Positions 9,214-15,661 of a stretch of DNA of 39,335 nt are shown here, in pieces. A model generated the notes under the pieces. That model saw nothing but the letters and a program-made list of their open reading frames with translations. It made no database searches and was not told where the DNA came from. Made by a program: the position numbers and the translations under genes. Source of the DNA: a virus; the IMG/VR virus record IMGVR_UViG_3300035698_011925, positions 1-39,335 of that record, one strand, 5' to 3'. Positions within the stretch are counted from its first letter, which is position 1. Each line of letters opens with the position of its first letter.

Positions 9214-9242
9214 TTGACTTTTGACTTTTTATTGCCTATATT
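9214..9242 (+). promoter_or_regulatory. early sigma70-type promoter
   Basis: TTGACT, exactly 17 bases, TATATT. It follows a terminator and precedes three small genes starting at 9267. Confidence 0.85.
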
Positions 9243-9266
9243 AGTAGTATGATAAAGGAGACCTAA

Positions 9267-9419
9267 ATGTTAGTAACTAAAGATACAAGTATGGATGAAG
9301 TCATGAACGAAATAGACCGATGTAAAGAACGTGGCGCAGTAGGCGACATGAGCACATTGGCTTATCAGTTGGTCATTCAAATAACAATATTGAGAAAGGA
9401 ACTTGAGGTAAAGAAATGA
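9267..9419 (+). CDS. small early protein, 50 aa, TGA stop in ATGA overlap
   Basis: It starts at ATG 9267 behind AAAGGAG and runs 50 residues (MLVTKDTSMDEVMNEIDRCK... to LRKELEVKK), a helical soluble protein without tryptophan. The frame meets TGA at 9417, which overlaps the next start as ATGA. Reading through would add an unnatural tail (WNYLQNNWYLPNPC) and place a second TGA in it. So TGA most likely stops here, in contrast to the late genes. No function is recognised. Confidence 0.65.
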   Translation: MLVTKDTSMDEVMNEIDRCKERGAVGDMSTLAYQLVIQITILRKELEVKK

Positions 9420-9620
9420 AACTATTTACAAAACAATTGATATTTGCCGAATCCGTGTTAGCGTTTATGATACTTGCAGTTCATGTTTTAGCTCCGGGTT
9501 ATGGAGTTGATTTTTGGGGGTATTTTTGGGTGTGAAGGTATAGTACATGCAACAATTGTATTCTCTGTACTTATTGCATTTCTGTTTGAATACTTTGGAC
9601 TCACCGGGGAGAATGAATAA
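9416..9620 (+). CDS. small membrane protein, frameshifted at G5
   Basis: It starts at ATG 9416 in the ATGA overlap. The first frame gives MKLFTKQLIFAESVLAFMIL followed by AVHVLAPGYGVDFW, a clear transmembrane segment. After GGGGG at 9516-9520 this frame turns to nonsense, while the next frame continues as GCEGIVHATIVFSVLIAFLF, a second membrane segment, then EYFGLTGENE and TAA. Removing one G joins both into a smooth two-helix protein of 67 residues. The function is unknown. The stop overlaps the next start (TAATG), which supports the joined reading. Confidence 0.65.
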
Positions 9621-9844
9621 TGAAATGTACAAACATAGTGCCGATATATGTTAATATTAAAGCTCTTGAAAATGTCTATATTGAAAATATTGTAACAAAG
9701 GATGCACCGGATTATTGTGATGCATTTCTAGGCGAGGCATACAGCCTTGAATTAGATCGTAATCTAACGGATGAAGAATGTGGCTGGGTAACTGAAAATG
9801 ACCCTGACTTTATTTATGAAAGTATTCAATCTCAGCTCTATTAA
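9620..9844 (+). CDS. hypothetical early protein, 74 aa
   Basis: It begins in the TAATG overlap with the membrane protein and ends with TAA. Acidic and soluble, with one TGG tryptophan (ECGWVTE). No recognisable family. It belongs to the short early unit driven from 9214. Confidence 0.65.
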   Translation: MKCTNIVPIYVNIKALENVYIENIVTKDAPDYCDAFLGEAYSLELDRNLTDEECGWVTENDPDFIYESIQSQLY

Positions 9845-9848
9845 AAAC

Positions 9849-9877
9849 TTGACTTTTGATACTTATAATTATATATT
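9849..9877 (+). promoter_or_regulatory. early sigma70-type promoter
   Basis: TTGACT, 17 bases, TATATT. It lies between the stop at 9844 and the gene at 9904. Confidence 0.85.
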
Positions 9878-9903
9878 GTACTAACAATTAAAAACGAGTT
9901 TTT

Positions 9904-10101
9904 ATGAATAGTGTGTATGTGATTTTAAAGGAAAACACTAAAGGCCCGAGAGAGGCTATGTGTGTGTCCAAAGGTTATGCAACTCGTGAACTAGCAACCA
10001 AGGGAGCAGAACTATTAAAATCACAGTCAAGACGTTCTCCTGCCGGAAGAGCTGAAAAGCCCGAGTTCAGAGTTACAAAAATTTCAATTCCAATTGGGTG
10101 A
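9904..10101 (+). CDS. hypothetical early protein, 65 aa, probable TGA stop
   Basis: It starts at ATG 9904 with only a weak ribosome site (ACGAG), about 25 bases after the expected transcript start. The protein is basic (MNSVYVILKENTKGPREAM, later SQSRRSPAGRAEKPEFRV) and of unknown function. The frame meets TGA at 10099. Reading through would run eight codons into the stem of the terminator at 10112 (GWELVEATY, stop at 10123). A stop before the terminator is more natural, so I end it at TGA, with some doubt. Confidence 0.6.
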   Translation: MNSVYVILKENTKGPREAMCVSKGYATRELATKGAELLKSQSRRSPAGRAEKPEFRVTKISIPIG

Positions 10102-10111
10102 GAATTAGTGG

Positions 10112-10141
10112 AAGCAACTTATTAAATAGTTGCTTTTTTTT
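10112..10141 (+). terminator. rho-independent terminator
   Basis: AAGCAACT, 8-base loop, AGTTGCTT, then a T run. It closes the unit of the gene at 9904, and the next early promoter begins at once. Confidence 0.88.
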
Positions 10142-10143
10142 GC

Positions 10144-10172
10144 TTGACTTTTAATCTGTTATTTCTTATCTT
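10144..10172 (+). promoter_or_regulatory. early sigma70-type promoter
   Basis: TTGACT, 17 bases, TATCTT. It drives the gene at 10211. Confidence 0.8.
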
Positions 10173-10210
10173 ATAGCAAGAGAAAGAAACTAAATAAAAT
10201 GGAGTCTCAC

Positions 10211-10411
10211 ATGACAATCGTAGCAGATACACCTGATAAGATCGAAGCATTTAGAATCCTCGCACTCAAGGGTGCTTTAAAACTGGAGATAGCAGGAATG
10301 AAGCGAAGGGGCAAAAGTGCTTACTCAATCCTGAAATCTGAATATGGTTTTAAAGGATCACGAAAATCAGTCCTAGACCAACTCCAAACAATAGTCGATG
10401 AATTTATTTAA
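10211..10411 (+). CDS. conserved small early protein, 66 aa
   Basis: I chose ATG 10211 because TGGAG lies 7 bases before it; an in-frame ATG at 10199 has no ribosome site. The protein (KIEAFRILALKGALKLEIAG then MKRRGKSAYSILKSEYGFKG) is a helical basic domain. Small early proteins with the same LKLE-x-x-GMKRRG-x-SAYSILK pattern are common in environmental T4-like phages, with unknown function. It ends with TAA. No tryptophan. Confidence 0.72.
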   Translation: MTIVADTPDKIEAFRILALKGALKLEIAGMKRRGKSAYSILKSEYGFKGSRKSVLDQLQTIVDEFI

Positions 10412-10468
10412 CTTCTAAAAAACTTCTAAGACGTTCTTTGTACGATCTATCATATTTTTTCAGTTCGT

Positions 10469-10483
10469 GATATTTATATATGA
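10469..10483 (+). promoter_or_regulatory. putative late promoter motif
   Basis: GATATTTATATATGA, exact copy of the motif at 948 and 13121, 33 bases before the tail tube start at 10517. Confidence 0.65.
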
Positions 10484-10516
10484 ATATGAATACACTAACT
10501 TTATAGGAGAAAATAC

Positions 10517-11005
10517 ATGGCAGATTTAATTGACCCTTCGGAAATAATGTTTACGCCTTTTGAACCAAAAGTTGCAAATCGCTTTATCATGTATATTGAG
10601 GGTTTACCTGCATATACTATTAAAACGGCCGCGAGACCAACTATTACGTTCGAGACAATAACCTTAGAACACATGAATGTTAAAAGATACGTAAAAGGTA
10701 AGGGTGAGTGGGGAACCGTTGAAATTACTTTATATGACCCAGTTGTCCCGTCTGCCGCTCAGGCTGTAATGGAATGAGTCCGTCTATCACATGAGTCCGT
10801 AACAGGTCGTGACGGATATTCTGATTTTTATAAAAAGGATGTTACTATTGATGTATTAGGACCAGTCGGAGACAAAGTTGAAGAATGGACTGGTAAAGGC
10901 GCATGGATTGAAGAAGCAAACTTTTCAGATTTAGACTGGGGTTCAAATGAAGCCGCAGAAGTTTCAATTACCCTAAGAGCAGATTATTGGATATTACAAT
11001 TCTAA
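10517..11005 (+). CDS. 19: tail tube protein
   Basis: 162 residues, ATG 10517 behind AGGAGA. Length and layout match T4 gp19 (163 residues), which stacks in rings to form the inner tail tube. Features: FEPKVANRFIMYIEGLPAY near the start, HMNVKRYVKGKGEWGTVEIT in the middle, and ADYWILQF at the end. TGA at 10775 is Trp in VME-W-VRLSHE, in the helix region. Five other Trp are TGG. The gene follows the sheath, as in T4, but an early cassette (9214-10411) has been placed between them. Confidence 0.93.
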
Positions 11006-11022
11006 ACAAATAGGAGCTACAT

Positions 11023-11229
11023 ATGAACAGGAAAGATTTACGAAATATGATCAAAGAAGAAATGGCCGCTAAAGAGGAAATTGTTGAAGTACAGATTTCC
11101 GTTAAAGGCACCGACAAAGTGTTAAAAACAGAGTCATTTAGTTCTTTTGAAGATGGTTTAAAATGGATTAAAACACAATCTGAAAAATCCGGTAAATTTG
11201 AATATAACGTGTACGCCGTAAACGGATAA
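11023..11229 (+). CDS. small protein with KDLRNMIKEE leader, 68 aa
   Basis: ATG 11023 behind AGGAG. The leader MNRKDLRNMIKEEM resembles the MKKSELRQ-x-IREE leader at 3771 and 4458. The rest (VQISVKGTDKVLKTESFSSF then DGLKWIKTQSEKSG) is a small alpha/beta domain of unknown function. It ends with TAA. Confidence 0.7.
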   Translation: MNRKDLRNMIKEEMAAKEEIVEVQISVKGTDKVLKTESFSSFEDGLKWIKTQSEKSGKFEYNVYAVNG

Positions 11230-11233
11230 TATC

Positions 11234-11422
11234 ATGAATGTACAGCAAAGAAAATTAACTGGCGCCTCTGTATTATTTGTAACAGCAACAGCAATATTGT
11301 TTCTTACAGATTTAGCAACTTTCGATCAATGATCTAATTTTAGTCAGGTTATTTGAGGATTGTATGTCGCCGGTAATGTAGGAGAACACGGGGCAAACGC
11401 CTTAAAAGCATCCAAGGAATAA
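11234..11422 (+). CDS. small membrane protein, 62 aa, both Trp encoded by TGA
   Basis: It starts at ATG 11234, four bases after the previous stop, without a strong ribosome site. The product MNVQQRKLTGASVLFVTATA continues as ILFLTDLATFDQ-W-SNFSQVI-W-GLYVAGNVGEHG and ends with TAA. TGA at 11330 and 11354 encode both tryptophans and no TGG is used, so the standard code would leave only 32 residues. There is one clear membrane helix and a second weaker one, which is holin-like in size, but nothing else supports lysis. Because the gene only exists with TGA read as Trp, it is easily missed. Confidence 0.75.
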
Positions 11423-11424
11423 AC

Positions 11425-11808
11425 ATGTTAAAACTCACTCCATTATTAGAAACAGCTACTAAAGAAGCATTTGACAATGTTGCTAAGGAAACATTGAAAG
11501 GTCGCATTTATAAAGAAATTCGCCCTATCATACGGGGACTTTTTAAGGATGAACACTGGAAACCTATCCACAAGGTTTTCGATAAATTAACTGAATTAGG
11601 ACTTGACTGGGATATTTATGAAAGTCATTATGGCAATCATAAATATGACAAAACCATGCCAATGGAACGCAAAGTCCGGTATTTTGAAATTCACTTCACA
11701 AATCAACGAGGCAAGAAAAATAAAATTCACGGTTCAATGACTGCGGCAGGTGCCGGATCAGTCGAAGACCCGTTAGATAGATATGATGTCACAGTAGTAT
11801 TAAGCTAA
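11425..11808 (+). CDS. hypothetical virion-type protein, 127 aa
   Basis: ATG 11425, two bases after the stop of the previous gene, with AAGGAAT as ribosome site. The start MLKLTPLLETATKEAF is similar in style to the leader sequences of nearby virion proteins. The remainder is an alpha/beta domain with two TGG tryptophans, ending in DRYDVTVVLS. The family is not recognised. It ends with TAA. Confidence 0.7.
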   Translation: MLKLTPLLETATKEAFDNVAKETLKGRIYKEIRPIIRGLFKDEHWKPIHKVFDKLTELGLDWDIYESHYGNHKYDKTMPMERKVRYFEIHFTNQRGKKNKIHGSMTAAGAGSVEDPLDRYDVTVVLS

Positions 11809-11846
11809 AATAGTTTTAAACAAATAAGTTACTTTTTCAATTTCTT

Positions 11847-11861
11847 TATATTTATATGTAG
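11847..11861 (+). promoter_or_regulatory. putative late promoter motif
   Basis: TATATTTATATGTAG, a variant of the late motif, 23 bases before the start at 11885. Confidence 0.45.
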
Positions 11862-11884
11862 AAATATAAATATCGGAGATTGTA

Positions 11885-12040
11885 ATGGCATCACATAAAA
11901 CAAAAAATAAAAAATTATTATCCGTATCTATAAATGATAAAATTTTAAAAGAATTTAAAGACACGGCTAATAAAAAGTGTATTAATAAATCCTTATTGAT
12001 AGAAACATTTTTAAAATCTTGGATTAAAGACAATGAGTAA
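11885..12040 (+). CDS. ribbon-helix-helix-like DNA-binding protein, 51 aa
   Basis: ATG 11885 behind CGGAGA. The sequence KKLLSVSINDKILKEFKDTA then KKCINKSLLIETFLKSWIKD has the pattern of a ribbon-helix-helix repressor: one beta strand with alternating side chains (LLSVSI), helix 1 (KILKEFKDTA), a turn, and helix 2 (KSLLIETFLKSWI). Such proteins bind DNA as dimers. It is the first gene after a late promoter motif and could control that operon. It is too short for a firm family call. It ends with TAA, overlapped by the next ATG. Confidence 0.6.
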   Translation: MASHKTKNKKLLSVSINDKILKEFKDTANKKCINKSLLIETFLKSWIKDNE

Positions 12041-12152
12041 ATATATACGAAATCACTTGCTATGTATGTTTATGCGGGTTAAACAAAAAACATTTAATTA
12101 TGATAAATTAAAACAAAATGTAAAGGAGTTACACAATGACAGAAGAAACTAA
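12033..12152 (+). CDS. possible small basic protein, 39 aa
   Basis: ATG 12033 overlaps the end of the ribbon-helix-helix gene, and its stop (TAA 12150) lies inside the start of the gp26-like gene. The product (MSKYIRNHLLCMFMRVKQKT then FNYDKLKQNVKELHNDRRN) is basic and helical. The two overlaps suggest translational coupling through the operon. No family is recognised and the gene is short, so it may be chance. Confidence 0.4.
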   Translation: MSKYIRNHLLCMFMRVKQKTFNYDKLKQNVKELHNDRRN

Positions 12153-12909
12153 ATTCCCGAGCGAAATCGTAGATTTGCCGTCCAAGGGATTTTTCTATCC
12201 GGAAGATAATCCATTATCAACAGGTAGTGTAGAAATGCGTTACATGACGGCAAAGGATGAAGATATTTTAACCTCACAAAATTTAATACGGAGGGGGGTG
12301 GTTATCGACAAGTTATTAAAGTCTCTTGTTGTTGACAAATCCATTAACATGGATTCAATGCTTGTCGGTGACAAGAATGCATTGATGGTAGCGGCCCGCG
12401 TATTAGGATATGGCAAAGCTTATGACTTTGAACTAGATTGTCCTGCTTGTGCAGAACATAATAAGGACAACATTGATCTAACCAGTTTAGTTGAAAAAAC
12501 AGTCAATTTTGATGGTCTCGAAGAAGGAGTAAATGAATTTGCGTGAACACTCCCAAATTCTAAATTAGACATTAAATTTAAACTATTGACCCAGTTAGAC
12601 GAACGAGATATTGAAGCTGAATTAAAAGCATTGAAGAAAATCTCAAAGGGTCAAGCTGAAAAAGAAGTTACCACACGATTAAAAAAAGTGTTACTTGAGG
12701 TCGATGGTAAATCTGACCGAAAGAGCATTAATACTTTTGTTGACACTAGCTTTCTAGCAGTGGATTCATTAGCCTTCAGAAATCACCTAAAAACAATCAC
12801 TCCAGATATAGACATGCGCTATAATTTTGAATGTTCCTTGTGTACATACGAGGAGGAGGTGACCGTCCCGATGACGGTACAGTTTTTTTGGCCTAGCACC
12901 AAATCATAA
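12136..12909 (+). CDS. 26: baseplate hub assembly protein, gp26-like
   Basis: 257 residues with TGA at 12544 read as Trp (EFA-W-TLPNSK). ATG 12136 follows AAAGGAG. The opening FPSEIVDLPSKGFFYPEDNP and the segment EMRYMTAKDEDILTSQNL are hallmarks of the T4-like baseplate protein family annotated as gp26 in cyanophages. Two Cys pairs (CPAC near residue 108 and CSLC near residue 234) may bind zinc. The last residues, MTVQFFWPSTKS, end at TAA. A T7 run, an upstream AGGAGGAGGTGA and a hairpin just before the end suggest that some ribosomes shift into the frame at 12890. Confidence 0.8.
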
Positions 12910-13114
12910 AGCAATAGTTCACGAAGAAGTTTACCTTCTTTGTTATCATGGAAATGGAGGGTTTACACATTCAGAGGTATATTTTATGCCTGTGTGGCTC
13001 CGCCGTTTTTATTTGAAACAAATCGAAAAAACCAAATTAAGCGAAAAGAAGGAAATGGACAAGGCGCAAAATAAAGGCGTGGGTGTTCAACGAGGTCCTC
13101 AAGTGAAAACTTAG
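12890..13114 (+). CDS. gp51/tail-assembly-like partner, apparently reached by frameshift from gp26
   Basis: This open frame of about 74 codons (GLAPNHKAIVHEEVYLLCYH, GGFTHSEVYFMPVWLRRFYL, KQIEKTKLSEKKEMDKAQN) has no usable start codon of its own before an internal ATG at 12986. It begins in the +1 frame exactly at the T7 run 12883-12889, near the end of the gp26-like gene. The sequence resembles small baseplate-hub or tail-assembly partners that follow gp26 in T4-like genomes. Two readings fit: a +1 or -2 programmed frameshift making a fusion, as in G/GT tail chaperones, or one extra T. The start given is the first codon after the shift. Confidence 0.6.
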   Translation, partial: GLAPNHKAIVHEEVYLLCYHGNGGFTHSEVYFMPVWLRRFYLKQIEKTKLSEKKEMDKAQNKGVGVQRGPQVKT

Positions 13115-13120
13115 AACTTT

Positions 13121-13135
13121 GATATTTATATATGA
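13121..13135 (+). promoter_or_regulatory. putative late promoter motif
   Basis: GATATTTATATATGA, exact copy, 33 bases before the start at 13169. The same distance is seen at the tail tube. Confidence 0.65.
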
Positions 13136-13168
13136 ACAAAATCATATTGAATAATCACGGAGAATATT

Positions 13169-13402
13169 ATGGGTAATACGCAACAAATGATCACGGAAAC
13201 TATAGTTGATAAAGTACTGTGGTTTTTACTGAGAAACAGGGAAGCCGATGTTAAGGACATGATTCAGAAGCACCCCGAGTTAAAGGCTATGCGGAAAGAC
13301 ATCGAAAAAGCCAAGAAAGAGATGGAAAAGGTTTCTGGTAAACATATCAAGGATTTACAGAAAAAATATAAAGGTACACCGTACGAAAAATATTTTAAAT
13401 AG
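13169..13402 (+). CDS. helical protein, 77 aa, upstream of tape measure
   Basis: ATG 13169 behind CGGAGA. The product is helical and basic with long charged stretches (MIQKHPELKAMRKDIEKAKK then EMEKVSGKHIKDLQKKYK) and one TGG tryptophan. It ends with TAG nine bases before the tape measure start. It may be an assembly partner of the tape measure; there is no family evidence. Confidence 0.7.
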   Translation: MGNTQQMITETIVDKVLWFLLRNREADVKDMIQKHPELKAMRKDIEKAKKEMEKVSGKHIKDLQKKYKGTPYEKYFK

Positions 13403-13411
13403 AGAGCATAA

Positions 13412-15661
13412 ATGGCTACTAAAACACAAACGCAGATAAAGGAATTACGTGAACAAATTCGCTTACTAAATGAGCAGAAGAAGGTTGCTGGCAAATTAAC
13501 CGATGAGCAGAATGAATATCTACAATTATTGGTAAAGCAGAAAAAGGAACTGACACTAACCGCCAAATTACGTAAAAAAACCTCAGCATACACCGAACGA
13601 GAATTACAGATACAGGACTTGCTTAATAAAGGCCGTGTTAAATCCCGTGAAGGTGCATCCCAATTATTAGACGATCTAGAATCTGCGCAGGAATCTTTTA
13701 GGACCACATTTTCAAATTTAACAGCAGAACAACAAAATTTTGCAAAAAGTAGTTTACGAATAAATGACCTAAGTAAAATACATGCAGAGTCGGTATTACG
13801 CGGCGGAAAAGGATATAATGAGTTAGGCAATATAACAGATTCAATACACGCAAAATTAAGTGAGGTTGCAAAATCTCAATTTGCAATCGGTGATGAAGCA
13901 TTCAACACAATAGATTTAGAACGCGAATCCTTAAAATTAGCAGAATTGAAATTAAAATATGAAAAAGAATACAATTACATTAAATCAAAATATTCTAAAG
14001 ATGTATTAGCAAGTATTGCGGCTGAAGAATCATTGTTAAAAAATGCAGAAAGCACAGTTAGGTGGCAATCCGCATCAAACGACATGGCTGAAAAATGAAA
14101 TGAAAAAATAGGGGAAGCTAAAGAAAAATGAGCAGATACTAAAACTCAAATAATGGGCATTGTTGCAAATCCTATGACAGCATTGAAATTGGGCATTGTT
14201 GCAATCGGCGCCGGATTAATTGCATTGGGTAAATCATGATTCGATTTCGCCCAAGATACTGGATTGTCCTATACACAAGTAGCTAAAATCGGGCCTACGT
14301 TAATGTTTGCTCGTGAGGAAGCCTCAGCATTGTTATCTGAATTTGGTTCACTTGAACATGTTACGAGTATGAATTTAATGCAAATGAAAGCACTGGGATT
14401 TCAATATGGAGTAAGTGCTGACGCGGCCGCAGGCTTAGCCGCACAAATGATGGCAGTTTCTGGTTCAACATTAGAATCAGCTATTAACAGCCTTTCAATG
14501 GTCGGCGAATTGGCACAGGCAAATGGAGTTGCACCAGCCGCAGTTATGGAAGACTTGGCAAGTGATACTGAATTTTTTGCAAGTTACGCAAAAGATGGAG
14601 GAAAGAATTTAGCAATCGCGGCAATCGAGGCTCGTAAATTAGGATTGAGTATAGCAGAAACGGCAAAGATAGCAGATAGCCTATTAGAGTTTGAAAGTTC
14701 TATTGAAAATCAAATGGAAGCTTCTGTATTATTAGGAAGAACTATTAATAGTGATATGGCAAGGCGAATGGCATTGAGCGGGGATTTGGCTGGTATGCAA
14801 CGTGAGGTATTGAAACAGGTTGGTAGCCAAGCAGAATTTGAAAGAATGAATGTTATTCAGAGAAAAGCATTAGCTGGAGCATTTGGACTCGGCGTTGATG
14901 AACTTTCAAAAATGATCATGAATCAAGAAAAATTAAATGATATGACTACCGATCAAAAACAGGGAATGTCAGTCATACAGAAAATACTAGGAGTTGTCAG
15001 ACAGGCATGGGAAAAAATTCAAAGTAAAGTTTCTGAGTTTGTAGGTAAGTTATCATTTGGTCAAGACTTATTGGATAATTCCGCAAAGTATGTTGATATT
15101 ATTGCAGACAAAGTTTCAGGCTGGGTTACTGGAATTATTGCATGAGTTGAAGCAATGGGTACAGGTAAAGACGGATTATTTAGTTTGAATACTCTTATTG
15201 ATGGATTAGTTGGTAAATTAACAAGTGCATGGGAAAAGGGTAAGAAGTTGTTAAAAGTATTCATTCTCTTGAAATTGGCAACCGTGGCAATGGCATTAAT
15301 GGGAGCGGCCGGCGGAGCAGGCTTCGCCGCGTTATCGACGGGCTTGGTAGCACTAGCACCTGCGATTCCAATAATTTTAGGCATTTCAGCCGCAATGGTA
15401 GGACTTGGCCTCGCTCTTAATCTTGCAGGTAAAGGAATCGCCGCGATGAGAGGTCTCAATTCAGCAGTTGATGTACAAGGAGTAAAAGAGTCAAATCTCA
15501 GATCACCGATGTCTCAAAAAGAAACAACATCCTCACAGTCAAAGGATCCTGTAAATGTAACTGCAGTAGAAACGAATACATTACTAAAACAATTAATAGA
15601 TGATAACAAAATGTTAATGGGCAAATTAACTAATAAGGTTGGCGACTTAGGAGTAGCATAA
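13412..15661 (+). CDS. tail tape measure protein, four TGA (Trp)
   Basis: 749 residues when TGA at 14096, 14129, 14237 and 15143 are Trp. The standard code would give several unlinked pieces. The N-terminal 230 residues are a long coiled coil (IKELREQIRLLNEQKKVAGK). Hydrophobic stretches follow at about residues 247-275 (IMGIVANPMTALKLGIVAIG) and 610-680 (LATVAMALMGAAGG, then LAPAIPIILGISAAMVGLGL). The middle is Ala-rich and helical (VSADAAAGLAAQMMAVSG). Long coil, central helices and membrane-like segments are typical of tape measures, which set tail length and enter the cell envelope during injection. T4 gp29 is shorter (590 residues). The stop overlaps the next ATG (TAATG). Confidence 0.8.
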
